The notes beneath the pieces were generated by a model, which was given only the letters and a program-made list of their open reading frames with translations, made no database searches and was not told the DNA's origin. Position numbers and translations under genes: made by a program. This document shows, in pieces, positions 18,006 to 27,207 of a DNA stretch of 53,780 nucleotides (the first letter of the stretch is position 1; each line of letters starts with the position of its first letter). This DNA comes from an uncultured Anaeromyxobacter sp. (GTDB lineage: Bacteria; Myxococcota; Myxococcia; Myxococcales; Anaeromyxobacteraceae), in assembly GCA_903904005.1 (NCBI GenBank), contig CAIVAR010000118.1, forward strand, positions 1 through 53,780. The letters are read 5' to 3'.

Positions 18006-19079
18006 ATGAACCTCCTCCTCACGGGAGTTTGCGGATTCGTGGGAAGCACGCTCGCCCGCGCGCTTTTGGAGTCGATGGAAGGCCTTGCCATCACCGGGGT
18101 GGATAACCTCATTCGACCGGGAAGCGAACTGAACCGCCGGGAGCTGGGGCGCCTAGGCGTGAAGCTTTTCCATGGCGACCTCCGCTGCCAAAGCGACCTG
18201 GACGCGCTGCCAGCGGCCGACTGGGTGATCGACTGCGCCGCAAATCCCAGTGTCCTCGCGGGTGCCGACGGGAAGACGAGCAGCCGGCAGCTCATGGAGC
18301 ACAACCTGATTGGCACGGTGAACCTGCTCGAATGGTGCAAGGCGGTCTGCGCCGGATTCATCATGCTGAGCACGAGTAGGGTCTACGCCATTGCGCCGCT
18401 GGCAGCTCTCCCCGTGAACGTGGTCGACCACGCATTTCGAATCGCGTCGAGCAAGGACTTGCCGGGCGGGGTGTCTAGCCAAGGGATCGCCGAAACATTT
18501 AGCACTCAGCCTCCCCTCTCCTTCTACGGGGCGAGCAAGTTGGCCAGCGAGGTCTTGGCGCTGGAGTACGGATCGGCCGGCGGGCTCCCCGTGTGGCTGA
18601 ACCGTTGCGGAGTCCTAGCGGGCGCCGGGCAGTTCGGCCGGGCGGATCAAGGAATCTTCGCCTACTGGGTAAACTGCCACCTCCGGCGGGAGCCGCTCCG
18701 CTACATCGGTTTCGACGGCCAAGGGCATCAAGTGAGAGACTGCCTGCACCCACGCGACCTTGTACCGCTGCTTAGAAAGCAGATCGCGGCGGGGGCCGAT
18801 CCGAAGATGCCAAGGGTCGTGAACGTTTCCGGCGGGACGGCTTCCGCGATGTCCCTTCGGCAACTCACGGCATGGTGCGACGATCGTTTCGGTTCGCACC
18901 CCGTTGGCAGCGATCCGCGTCCAAGGCCATTCGACTTGCCGTGGGTAGTGTTGGATTCGGGCCACGCAAGGGAAGCCTGGGATTGGGCCCCGCAAACACC
19001 CACCGAACAGATTCTTGAAGAGATCGCGGTCCACGCGGCGGCGAACAAGAACTGGTTGCAGCTTTCGACACCCACCTGA
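18006..19079 (+). CDS. NAD-dependent epimerase/dehydratase
   Basis: A 357-aa extended SDR: LLLTGVCGFVGSTLARAL, MLSTSRVYAIAP, and PLSFYGASKLASEVLALEYG with an intact YxxxK near residue 172. It shows the same overall plan as the preceding gene (GxGxxG, STSRVY, LNRCGVLAGAGQFG, VRDCLHPRDLV), suggesting an old duplication with divergent specialisation. The ATG at 18006 is preferred over a TTG two codons upstream. The pair probably acts on one nucleotide sugar in sequence; the substrate is unknown. Confidence 0.7.
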   Translation: MNLLLTGVCGFVGSTLARALLESMEGLAITGVDNLIRPGSELNRRELGRLGVKLFHGDLRCQSDLDALPAADWVIDCAANPSVLAGADGKTSSRQLMEHNLIGTVNLLEWCKAVCAGFIMLSTSRVYAIAPLAALPVNVVDHAFRIASSKDLPGGVSSQGIAETFSTQPPLSFYGASKLASEVLALEYGSAGGLPVWLNRCGVLAGAGQFGRADQGIFAYWVNCHLRREPLRYIGFDGQGHQVRDCLHPRDLVPLLRKQIAAGADPKMPRVVNVSGGTASAMSLRQLTAWCDDRFGSHPVGSDPRPRPFDLPWVVLDSGHAREAWDWAPQTPTEQILEEIAVHAAANKNWLQLSTPT

Positions 19080-19097
19080 TTCTCGACGAGCGGACTC

Positions 19098-19196
19098 ATG
19101 ACGAACGGAGTCCAAGACCTCAAAGCCATCTACAGTCGCCGCTTCGGGCTGACCTCGGCGTACCGCAGCCGAGTGTGGCAGGAGTTAAGGCATTGA
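19098..19196 (+). pseudogene. Truncated methyltransferase, N-terminal fragment
   Basis: An ATG 18 bases after the preceding SDR opens a 32-codon frame containing LKAIYSRRFGLTSAYRSRVWQEL and then stops. The IYSRRF...YRSRVW pattern is the usual start of a class I SAM methyltransferase found in polysaccharide loci, whose remaining ~200 residues are missing. A decayed transposase begins about 120 bases downstream, so an insertion followed by deletion is the likely cause. The family call rests on this short segment only. Confidence 0.5.
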
Positions 19197-19316
19197 ACTC
19201 CTGCACCAAGGTCGCTCGGCCCCTTGGCCCTGGCCAGATCATTCGCTGGGTGCTGCCCCTCATTTCCGATGGGCAAGGTGATAGAATCTAGGTTCGAGGC
19301 GATAAGGCTGCACCTC

Positions 19317-20031
19317 ATGAGCGCCCATCTTCTGACAGCGCCGACTGAAGGAGTGTGTCTCCGAGATTGTCGCCTATGACCTGCACCCCAATCGAGTTGC
19401 TTCCCTCTCCAACGTCGCGACGGGCGCGCTGGAAGGGTCAGCCCTCGCATCCACGCCATCGGCCGAGCCTTGGCGGTGGTTCTCAGGTCGCGGCAGGCGG
19501 TCCAGCAGGTTGACCGATTGCTCAGCAATTCAGACGTTCATCCGTGGCGGCTCTTCGCGAGTTGGGCGCGCTACGTGGTGGCGGACCGCGGAGAGTTCGT
19601 CGCCGCCCTCGACTGGACCGACTTCGACGCCGCCGACCAGTCCACGCCTGGTGCTTTCGATGATCACCAGCCACGTCTGTGCCAAGCCGCTTCTCCGGAA
19701 GGCGGTGGTGAAGCCCAAGGTGCATAGCATTTGCGACGAACACGAGGATGTCCCCCTGGACCGCCTTCGGAATGTCCTGCCCAAGGGCGTGAAGGTGGCC
19801 GTGCCAGTCGACTGGGGCCTCGGGATCCAGGCGCTCTACGAAATCTTGAAGGACCAGTTGGGCGTCGAGATCGTCGATCGCTTCGGCGGCATCGGTCAGG
19901 TCGACAGGGCCGACCGCGACGTGACCGATGCCAAGGACTCGGTTCCCACGAACGGGAAGCTTGCTTCTTCGCGCCGAGACCGGCCGGGAACAGTGAGGAG
20001 AGATGTTCCGATAGGAGAAAGTTGTCCGTGA
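19317..20031 (+). mobile_element. Decayed IS4-family transposase
   Basis: Reading across frames recovers a recognisable transposase: MSAHLLTAPTEGV, then EIVAYDLHPNRVASL, then (after another shift) IHAIGRALAVVLRS, QVDRLLSNSDVHPWRLF, ALDWTDFDAADQST, then in a third frame LVLSMITSH, NEHEDVP-like CDEHEDVPLDRLR and VLPKGVKV. WTDFD matches the first catalytic Asp region (DDE) of IS4 enzymes. At least three frameshifts and substitutions in ADRGFGD (here VDWGLGI) show it is non-functional. Terminal inverted repeats were not identified. Confidence 0.75.
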
Positions 20032-20127
20032 AGCCTTCGGGGTCATCTATGAATGAGGGGGTGGCTCTGGGTTGTGGGGCGTACGAGCCGAGATCATAAC
20101 TATGTCCAGAATACTAAGTAAGGATCT

Positions 20128-20904
20128 ATGAACCCTCCGGATAGGCCCGCCCGACCCGGCTTGCCGCTCACCCTTTTGAGCGTGGTAATCCCGGCGCGCA
20201 ATGAGGAGGAGGCACTGCCGAGTACGGTAGAGCACCTGCACCTGGAACTGAAGCTAAATCACATTCCGCACGAGATAGTGGTAGTTGACGACGGAAGTAC
20301 GGACGCCACATGGTCTGTGCTTCAGGACATCCAGAAGCGCATCCCGGAAATGCGGCCGGTCAAGAACGTGGGTTCGAATGGGTTCGGTCGAGCCATCACG
20401 CTTGGCCTCCGAAGCATCACCGGCGATGGCGTCGTGATCATGATGGCCGATGAATCGGACGACGTCCGCGACGTGGTACGCTATTGGCGTGTCCTGAACG
20501 AAGGCTGGGATTGCGTGTTCGGAAGCAGGTTTATGAGGGGCGGAGGAGTGATCGACTACCCGCGGTTGAAGTTGTTCATCAACCGACTGGCGAATCTCTT
20601 CATCCGGGTGATGTTCCGTATCCCGCTAAACGACACAACCAACGCTTTCAAGGCCTATCGCCGAGCGGTGACCCAGGGATGTGAACCGCTGATCTCACCG
20701 CACTTCAACCTTACAGTCGAGATCCCACTCAAGGCCATCGTGCGCGGCTACTCCTGGACGGTTGTTCCCATCACTTGGCGGAACCGACGCTACGGCGTCC
20801 CCAAACTAAAGCTCAAGGAAATGGGCAGCCGATACCTCTTCATCTGCGCCTATGTATGGCTTGAGGCGCATCTATCTCGGGGAGACTACCGGAAGAACCT
20901 TTGA
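20128..20904 (+). CDS. GT2 glycosyltransferase, Dpm1/polyprenol-phosphate type
   Basis: A 258-aa GT-A transferase: LSVVIPARNEEEALPSTV, IVVVDDGSTDATW, KNVGSNGFGRAITLGL, and VFGSRFMRGGGVIDYPRLKLFINRLANLFIRVMF, as in dolichol/polyprenol-phosphate sugar transferases. The usual DADLQ metal site reads MMADESDDVRD. An AAGGA lies 6 bases before the ATG. Such enzymes make polyprenyl-phosphate sugars for periplasmic transfer; the neighbouring polytopic membrane gene could use such a donor. No C-terminal membrane helices are present. Confidence 0.8.
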   Translation: MNPPDRPARPGLPLTLLSVVIPARNEEEALPSTVEHLHLELKLNHIPHEIVVVDDGSTDATWSVLQDIQKRIPEMRPVKNVGSNGFGRAITLGLRSITGDGVVIMMADESDDVRDVVRYWRVLNEGWDCVFGSRFMRGGGVIDYPRLKLFINRLANLFIRVMFRIPLNDTTNAFKAYRRAVTQGCEPLISPHFNLTVEIPLKAIVRGYSWTVVPITWRNRRYGVPKLKLKEMGSRYLFICAYVWLEAHLSRGDYRKNL

Positions 20905-20992
20905 GTCTAACCTGGCCTCGATGTCAGGATCAAAGCAATACTCGCGCCAGGATAGGCCGTGTCCCGCGGAAACCCCTTGCTTGAACCGGTGA

Positions 20993-22132
20993 GTGCCTGT
21001 GAAGCTTCTAGGAATAGTCGAACGTCTCATCTTCGAGATGCCCGCCTGGAAACTCGTCCTGATGATCCTTGCAGCCGTGCTTGTCAAGTCAGGCATCTGG
21101 GTGATTCCAACGATTGAGAGTTCACGGGCCATCGCGGCAAACCCCTTTGTCAACCCTTTCTCCGATTCGAGTCAGCACTTTCTGTTCTGGAACTGGTTGG
21201 GGCCCTTTTTGGCCTGGGTGGTCGGAGCTAGAAGCCGGCTAGCGTTCATCTTGTTCCACCTCGCGTTTTCCCTAGCGTTCACCTTTCTATTCTTTCGAAC
21301 TGTCTTTTCCAGATTTTCTGACAGGACGGCCAGATCGGCTCTAGTGCTGTTCAGTATTCTTCCCGTCTCCGCTACGGCATATTTCTGGGTGGGGTACGAC
21401 TCAATAACCTTATTCATCATGATGTTTGCCCTTGCGTATCCGCGACATGCCTTGGTCACTCTTCTCGCGGGAATAGCTCTGGGTATGCAGCACTTCGAGC
21501 AGGGGTTCTTCGCGGCGGCGGGTCTACTGTCAGCAGCATTCTTGAGCAAAAAGTACGATGAGGGCCCATTCAGCGACGCAAGGTACCCAGTGGCATTCGG
21601 TGTAAGGCTGCTTCTGGGCGTGACGGTGGGGAAGCTAGCCCTAATGGCGTTGTTTTCAATTTTCGCTATCAGTGTCAATTCGGGACGAATCCTGTGGCTT
21701 GGCGAGCATTTTGGCCTTCTGGTCAAAATGTTCTATTTTCATGCGCAGTATATCGTCTATTCGGTTCTTGGATTGGGCTGGCTGATCGCTATCAAGTACG
21801 CTGACCGTGGGCGGCGGGCGGTCCCATTCTTTCTGGCAATATTCGGGTTGTGCATGTTACTTCCAGTGTCTGGAGATCAGACGAGAGTACTCGCCATCAT
21901 CACATTCCCGCTGATTGCAGTTTCTTGGCTCCTGAACGAGGAGTTTCTGGAGACATTCTCCCGAACGGGCATTGCGATTGTGCTTGTGGTGTGGGCAATA
22001 ATGCCAATGGGTTGGGTGTGGGGTGGCATCCCCCTCTGGTCCGTATTTCCGGCCGATGTCGCCGTCTTAAGTAACGCCCTTTTCGGGCGCCCCGGAATTC
22101 CTGGAGGCGACTGGTGGCCATTTTATCGATAG
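20993..22132 (+). CDS. Polytopic membrane protein, possible polymerase or GT-C
   Basis: A 379-aa protein with a GTG start and about 9-10 hydrophobic segments. Not recognised as a named family. An early loop carries NPFVNPFSDSSQHFLFWNW and a later one QHFEQGFFAA. Its position after a Dpm1-like gene, and its size, fit either a GT-C glycosyltransferase or a Wzy-like polymerase. The gene is visibly less GC-rich than the rhamnose operon, which suggests separate acquisition. It converges on the minus-strand acetyltransferase 85 bases away. Confidence 0.6.
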   Translation: MPVKLLGIVERLIFEMPAWKLVLMILAAVLVKSGIWVIPTIESSRAIAANPFVNPFSDSSQHFLFWNWLGPFLAWVVGARSRLAFILFHLAFSLAFTFLFFRTVFSRFSDRTARSALVLFSILPVSATAYFWVGYDSITLFIMMFALAYPRHALVTLLAGIALGMQHFEQGFFAAAGLLSAAFLSKKYDEGPFSDARYPVAFGVRLLLGVTVGKLALMALFSIFAISVNSGRILWLGEHFGLLVKMFYFHAQYIVYSVLGLGWLIAIKYADRGRRAVPFFLAIFGLCMLLPVSGDQTRVLAIITFPLIAVSWLLNEEFLETFSRTGIAIVLVVWAIMPMGWVWGGIPLWSVFPADVAVLSNALFGRPGIPGGDWWPFYR

Positions 22133-22216
22133 GGCCACAGTCCGACCGTTCCATGTAGTACTTACGACTATCGTTCCGGGGAAGACATGGGGGGATACCT
22201 CTCTAGGATAGGATCT

Positions 22217-22840
22217 CTACTGGAAGAATGGACGGTAGTTGAGCACGTAACGGAGATCCTTCGTTCGAACCCCGATGCGGCGAGCGGGGATCCCCGCGAA
22301 GATCTCGTAATCAGGAATACTCTTTGTTGCCAGGGACGTCGAACCCAGGATGGCTCCCTTGCCGATCGTCACGCCCGGGTTGATCATCGCTCGCGCACCA
22401 ATCCAAGCGTAGTCCTCGATCAAGACCGAGGTGTAGTAACACCTGAAGTCCGGATCGTTCGCGAGGTGGGATGTCGTGAATATATAGGTCTCCGCGGTGA
22501 TGGAGACGTTGTTCTTGATGGTGACGGAGCCCATCACCACGCATTTTCGTCCAATCACCGAATGGTCTCCGATCGAGATGTCGCCCTCGAATCGCGTTCC
22601 CATGTGGATAAACGTTCCCCTGCCTACCGGGATGCGCAGCATGTATCGCAGGTAGAGAAGGCGGAGCCAGTAGGCCGGAAAAAACGTCACGACACAGTTG
22701 AAGAAGTAGAAGAGAAAGGCCTTCCCAATCGCGGCCAACCCCCGGGGGCCGAGATTGTGATGAGCGAAGACCACCAATGGATAGAGACGGAGACTTACCA
22801 GGAGGCGTCGGCCGGCCTGTCGGAGGCTCATGTCATCCAC
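22217..22840 (-). CDS. Left-handed beta-helix O-acetyltransferase
   Basis: A 207-aa hexapeptide-repeat acyltransferase: GRGTFIHMGTRFEGDISIGDH and GARAMINPGVTIGKGAILG show the [LIV]-G-x4 repeat, and IFTTSHLANDPDF carries the conserved active-site His of the NodL/WcaF/maltose acetyltransferase group. The N-terminal 60 residues include a hydrophobic segment. It is the last gene of a six-gene minus-strand operon and overlaps wzt by eight bases. It probably acetylates a sugar of the exported glycan. Confidence 0.8.
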   Translation of the reverse strand: MDDMSLRQAGRRLLVSLRLYPLVVFAHHNLGPRGLAAIGKAFLFYFFNCVVTFFPAYWLRLLYLRYMLRIPVGRGTFIHMGTRFEGDISIGDHSVIGRKCVVMGSVTIKNNVSITAETYIFTTSHLANDPDFRCYYTSVLIEDYAWIGARAMINPGVTIGKGAILGSTSLATKSIPDYEIFAGIPARRIGVRTKDLRYVLNYRPFFQ

Positions 22841-24107
22841 CAGACTCTACGTGAAACTCATGGTCGAGGTAGACCCGGCCATAGGCCGGAATGGTCGGGA
22901 GGAGGCATGGAGGAGCGACGGTTTCCTCGACGACGAAGTCAAGTAGATCCCTCTCGTAGAAGTAGAACGAGACGAAGGGAATGTCGATCCCGAAGCCCAG
23001 GGAGTATCTGCCCGAGCAGAGATTGAGCTTGTCGATCCGGCAGGTCACCCGATTCCTTCCCTTGCGAAGGAGCACGTCCAGTCCCTTCCTGGTCTTGGTA
23101 TTCGTCGCAAAGACGATCCCGTTGACGTCCGGGCTCGAGATCAAGAGCTCGATACCGATCCGGTCCACGTCCCTCCTGCACTCGATCTCGATGTCGATCA
23201 CCATTTCCTGGTGGGGATGAACGATTCCGCTCCGTTCCGCGTTAATCTGGATGCTGGTGACCACGAGTTCGATGTCGGGGATGACGATGGCTTGGAAGGA
23301 GTAGTCGCGGGATTCGCGTTTCGAGTAGCACGCTACGGCATCGGAGACGTTGCCATGGAACTTGAGCCTCCCGCGCTCCAGTACCATTCCCCGGTTACAG
23401 AGTTGCTGGATCGCCAGCATATTGTGGCTCACGAAGAGTACGGTGCGCCCCTGTTCCCTTGTGGCGTCGCCCATCTTGCCAAGGCACTTCTTCTGGAAAT
23501 CAGCATCGCCCACCGCCAGCACCTCGTCGACGATGAGGATCTCGGACGACAGGTGGGCCGCTACCGAGAACGCAAGCCGGACATACATCCCGCTGCTGAA
23601 TCGCTTCACGGGGGTATCGAGAAACTTCTCGACGCCGCTGAACTCTACGATCTCGTCGAACCGTGCCCGAATCTCCGAGCGGCTCATGCCGAGGATCGCC
23701 CCGTTCAGGAAGATGTTTTCCCGGCCCGTCAGTTCCGGGTGAAATCCGGTCCCCACTTCCAGGAGGCTGGCCAGGCGACCGTTGATTTCCGCCTGTCCGC
23801 GCGTGGGTTCGGTGATCCTGGAAAGAACCTTTAGCAAGGTGCTCTTCCCGGCTCCGTTGCGCCCGATGATTCCCACCGCATCGCCTCTCGCGATCTCGAA
23901 ATCGAGACCCTGGAGAGCCCAGAACTCCTCGATCACCCTTCCTGAGACGTGGGCGGACCCCGGACTCCACACGCGGCTGATCCGGTCCATGACAGCCCTG
24001 GCCCTGTTGACCAACACGTCCCGAAGCGCGGTGTAGGACTCCCGCCTCTCGTGACCGATGAAGTATCGCTTTCCCAGTCCTGTGGCAGTGATAACGGAGT
24101 TCTTCAT
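22833..24107 (-). CDS. wzt: ABC polysaccharide exporter, ATP-binding subunit
   Basis: A 424-aa Wzt/TagH-type ATPase: Walker A VGIIGRNGAGKSTLL near residues 80-95, FSSGMYVRLAFS signature, Walker B LIVDEVLAVGD and the switch His in LFVSHN. After about residue 260 there is a beta-rich C-terminal domain (SFQAIVIPDIELVVTSIQ) corresponding to the carbohydrate-binding domain of Wzt, which recognises the chain terminus in O-antigen exporters. It lies 3 bases after the permease gene. Confidence 0.92.
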   Translation of the reverse strand: MKNSVITATGLGKRYFIGHERRESYTALRDVLVNRARAVMDRISRVWSPGSAHVSGRVIEEFWALQGLDFEIARGDAVGIIGRNGAGKSTLLKVLSRITEPTRGQAEINGRLASLLEVGTGFHPELTGRENIFLNGAILGMSRSEIRARFDEIVEFSGVEKFLDTPVKRFSSGMYVRLAFSVAAHLSSEILIVDEVLAVGDADFQKKCLGKMGDATREQGRTVLFVSHNMLAIQQLCNRGMVLERGRLKFHGNVSDAVACYSKRESRDYSFQAIVIPDIELVVTSIQINAERSGIVHPHQEMVIDIEIECRRDVDRIGIELLISSPDVNGIVFATNTKTRKGLDVLLRKGRNRVTCRIDKLNLCSGRYSLGFGIDIPFVSFYFYERDLLDFVVEETVAPPCLLPTIPAYGRVYLDHEFHVESGG

Positions 24108-24110
24108 GTC

Positions 24111-24971
24111 CTATATCGTGTCCGCAAAGGTCTGCTCCATCGCCCGGAATCGGTGAAGTGCGTAGCCGAGCACGGACAGCGTGAAGACGACAGATACGGT
24201 CAGATAGACGCTGGAGGATGCAGACCAGCTCTGCCCGATGATGGACCAGCGGAAGCCGTCGATCACGGCCACCACGGGGTTGGCGTTGTAGAGGGGCCTC
24301 CAGCGGTCAGGTATTGCTGAGCTGCTGAAGCCGATGGGGGCAACGTACATGCCCACCTGGACGATGAAGGGGATGACGTAACGGAAATCCCGGTATTTCA
24401 CGTTGAGGGTGGCGAGGTAAAGCCCGAATCCGAAGGCCTGGAGGAACGCAAGCAGGGTGAAGAAGGGGAGGACGAGGACCCGCCAGGTTGGCGGGTACCC
24501 GTAGTAGGCCATCAATCCGACGAGAATCACGAAGGAGATCAAGAAATCCACGAAACTGGTGATGATGGCGCTCGCGGGGACGATGAGGCGGGGGAAGTAA
24601 ACCTTGGAAAGCAGGTTGGAGTTGGTGATCAGGCTTTCACTCGCGCCGGTCAAGGCCGACGAGAAGAACTGCCAGGGAAGGAGGCCGGCGAAAACCATGA
24701 TTGCATAGGGAGCAGAACTCTCCAACTTCATGCCCGCGACCTTCCCGAACACAACGGTGAGGATGACCATGGTCAGAAGGGGCCGGAGGACGGCCCACGC
24801 CACGCCGATGGCCGTCTGCTTGTAGCGAACCTTCACGTCGCGCCAGCTGAGGATGTAGAAGAGCTCTCTGAAGTGCCAGAGGTCGGACCAATAATTCTTC
24901 TCGGTACGTCCCGGCGCCACGATGACCCGATAGCTCGTTTCCATGATCTCCATCTCATGCCATCGTTTCAT
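24111..24971 (-). CDS. wzm: ABC polysaccharide exporter, permease subunit
   Basis: A 286-aa ABC-2 type permease with six hydrophobic segments and the family segments RELFYILSWRDVKVRYKQT, IGVAWAVLRPLLTMV and FAGLLPWQFFSSAL. It pairs with the downstream ATPase to move a lipid-linked glycan across the inner membrane. The far N-terminus has three possible Met starts; ATG at 24971 is used here, and one at residue 7 or 10 is also plausible. It lies 35 bases after a glycosyltransferase on the same strand. Confidence 0.92.
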   Translation of the reverse strand: MKRWHEMEIMETSYRVIVAPGRTEKNYWSDLWHFRELFYILSWRDVKVRYKQTAIGVAWAVLRPLLTMVILTVVFGKVAGMKLESSAPYAIMVFAGLLPWQFFSSALTGASESLITNSNLLSKVYFPRLIVPASAIITSFVDFLISFVILVGLMAYYGYPPTWRVLVLPFFTLLAFLQAFGFGLYLATLNVKYRDFRYVIPFIVQVGMYVAPIGFSSSAIPDRWRPLYNANPVVAVIDGFRWSIIGQSWSASSSVYLTVSVVFTLSVLGYALHRFRAMEQTFADTI

Positions 24972-25006
24972 CCATTGCCGAACGTGTCGAGGACCGAACC
25001 GATCAC

Positions 25007-26317
25007 CTAGGACGAAGGCGGCCAGTCGAAGCTAGCCCTCAGCGCCGGAACCGACCGAGCGATGGAATACTCTTCGCGGAGCCGCAGGATGCTTCCGCGA
25101 AAGGTCTGGAAGGTCGCGCGATTTGCCTCGTAGTTCTCGACGATATCCGCGAGTCGGCCAACGAACGCGTCGAGATCGTCGCAGCGAAATCCAATGGGCG
25201 CTTCCTCTGTGCTGAACTGCTCGATGCAATCGTTCTCGAAGTGGATGACGGGCTTCATGTAGGACAGCGCCTCGAAAATCGCATTGCTGCAACTGAGCCG
25301 GTAGCGGGTCCGGTCGTACAGGATGAGGAAAGCGTCGATGTCTCGGGCCTCGTGCTCCATCTCCTCCCGGGCCATCCATCGGCCACCCGACGGGCAGGTC
25401 ACGTTCGAGAGTTCGCCAGTCCCGCGACTGTCCATGCCGATGACCCGGATCTCGTAACGTCCGTGAGGGACCTTCTCGGCCAACTTGTACGCGACGTTGT
25501 GCAGGACGAGGGAGTCCCCGTAGCCGAACATCGCGAACTTTGGGTACTCGTTGACGGGCGCGTCCCGGGCCGGCGCAAACACCGTCGGGAGCGCAACCGT
25601 GAAGACGTTGAGCAGTTGGGTGTCGATATACCGGGAGGCATTCCTCGCCACGTGTGGAGAGAGCGCTATGTAGCGGATGTCGTCCGAGTGCCTCCACTCC
25701 ATCACGTGCTTGACCGAAAAGAACTCTGCCAGGCGACGCGGCAGGGGGAGACGAGGGAGCCGGACACGAGCAGCCAGGGATCGGATCACCCGGCTCGGGA
25801 TCTCTCCCGGTGCTGAGAAAAGCATCTTTCGAACCTGGGTTACCCGCGACGGGCCGGGAATCGAGGTCCGGGGCAACCGGAGAACCGGAGGCAATGGTAG
25901 GTCGTCGGCGACGGACTCGAACGCCGCATGGAGGACGAAGGTAAACTTGAATCCCGTGAACCTAGGCAGACCCTTCAACGTCTTCAGGACGTAGAGGATC
26001 TCCGGGTTGAATGACAGGAAGAAGATCCGGTTCGTACCGGCCCGCCACGCCTCGTCCAGCAGGCGACCAAGCCTCCGCCGGTAGGCGAGGATCCTGAGCG
26101 GGAAGAGGCGCTGAGCAACGGAGAACGGTCGGTACTCGATCCGATCGACGGACACCCCGTCGTGGAGAAGGATGCCCCGGATGGCTTCGATATGGGTCCG
26201 GTCGGCGTACAACCGCAAGGGCTCGTCCGGATAGGCAAGCCGGAGACCCCAGATGAACCCGCTGTTCACCTTCTCGTGGCTTCCCCCGACGCAGATCGGG
26301 TCGCAGACGACGATCAT
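25007..26317 (-). CDS. GT-B glycosyltransferase
   Basis: A 436-aa protein of GT-B type. The N-terminal part has CDPICVGGSHEKVNSGFIWGL and the C-terminal part has SNAIFEALSYMKPVIHFENDC, equivalent to the conserved E-x7-E / sugar-nucleotide region of GT4 enzymes. A longer reading upstream to 26662 would lie inside the neighbouring SDR; the ATG at 26317 overlaps the SDR stop by four bases (ATGA) and is chosen. It precedes wzm in the operon. Specific substrate unknown. Confidence 0.65.
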   Translation of the reverse strand: MIVVCDPICVGGSHEKVNSGFIWGLRLAYPDEPLRLYADRTHIEAIRGILLHDGVSVDRIEYRPFSVAQRLFPLRILAYRRRLGRLLDEAWRAGTNRIFFLSFNPEILYVLKTLKGLPRFTGFKFTFVLHAAFESVADDLPLPPVLRLPRTSIPGPSRVTQVRKMLFSAPGEIPSRVIRSLAARVRLPRLPLPRRLAEFFSVKHVMEWRHSDDIRYIALSPHVARNASRYIDTQLLNVFTVALPTVFAPARDAPVNEYPKFAMFGYGDSLVLHNVAYKLAEKVPHGRYEIRVIGMDSRGTGELSNVTCPSGGRWMAREEMEHEARDIDAFLILYDRTRYRLSCSNAIFEALSYMKPVIHFENDCIEQFSTEEAPIGFRCDDLDAFVGRLADIVENYEANRATFQTFRGSILRLREEYSIARSVPALRASFDWPPSS

Positions 26318-27189
26318 GCGATTCCCCGGACCATCATCTGCGCCAGGTCCCCGAAGCTGACGCGAGGCTCCCACCCAAGCGAACGGATCGTGGAGGGGTT
26401 GGAAACGAGGCGCCGGTACTCCGCGACGAAGTCCGGGCGCACGTCGACGTGCGCCCGCCAGTCCAGCCCTGCCAGCGCAAAGCAGGCCTCGATCCACGCC
26501 TCGATGGAGTATGCTTTCCCGGAGCCGATTGCGGCCTCGGAGACAAGTTCCTGCATCACGAGCAGGAAGATCGCACGGGCGACGTCCCCGGCAAAGGTCC
26601 ACTCCTTCTCGACGGCAGGATCGCCGACCAGGAGGCGTTCCCTGCTCCCCGCAGCGATGCAACGGACAGCCGAGGCGATCATCTGACTGACGTGGCCTGC
26701 GCTCCGGAGTGGACTCTCATGGTGAAAGAGGTAGCCCACATACACCCGGAGTCCGAGCGATCGGAAGTACCTCCCGGCTTGAACCGAATCCTGGCGCGAA
26801 ACCGCGTACGGACTGGACGGTTCGAAGGCATCGGTCTCCGAGATGGGCTCCCCGCGGTTCACGAACTGGACTCCGCTACCGGTCAGGAAGACCTTGGCAC
26901 GGGGAGCGTGGAGGCGGACGCTCTCCAACACGTTGAGCGTCCCTGTCGAGATGGTCCGGTGATTCTCGAACAGTGCCTCATGCCGGGTCGTCGAGGCCGC
27001 CGCCAGGTGGAACACGAAGGCGGGCGAATGGAGGCGGACGATCGCATCCACCTGCTCCCGGTCGCCGACGTCCGCACGGATCTGTCCGCCTGAGCGCGAG
27101 GCACTTACGGTATCGAGCCCGTTCTCCCTGCAGATCTCGGCCAGGTAATGAGCGGTCTGCCCTCCGGCACCGAAGATCAGGGCCTTCAT
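26314..27189 (-). CDS. Gmd/RMD-like extended SDR
   Basis: A 291-aa SDR with LIFGAGGQTAHYLAEICRENG at the N-terminus (an A-G-G-Q version of the Gmd GxxGQDGxYL motif), FLTGSGVQFVN and YLFHHESPLRSAGHVSQ, which parallels the YNHESPRR segment of Gmd. In the catalytic YxxxK motif the lysine is replaced by arginine (SPYAVSRQDSVQ). It may be a GDP-6-deoxy-sugar reductase or an inactive/altered homologue. It lies between the C-methyltransferase and a glycosyltransferase in the operon. Confidence 0.7.
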   Translation of the reverse strand: MKALIFGAGGQTAHYLAEICRENGLDTVSASRSGGQIRADVGDREQVDAIVRLHSPAFVFHLAAASTTRHEALFENHRTISTGTLNVLESVRLHAPRAKVFLTGSGVQFVNRGEPISETDAFEPSSPYAVSRQDSVQAGRYFRSLGLRVYVGYLFHHESPLRSAGHVSQMIASAVRCIAAGSRERLLVGDPAVEKEWTFAGDVARAIFLLVMQELVSEAAIGSGKAYSIEAWIEACFALAGLDWRAHVDVRPDFVAEYRRLVSNPSTIRSLGWEPRVSFGDLAQMMVRGIA

Positions 27190-27207
27190 CCGAGTAGAGC
27201 CACCCAG

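Noticed and set aside
25007-26662. 551-residue reading of the GT-B gene with an N-terminal extension
   Set aside because: The extension lies in the SDR gene region (26314-27189) and reads as low-complexity antisense-like sequence; ATG 26317 with stop-start overlap is better.
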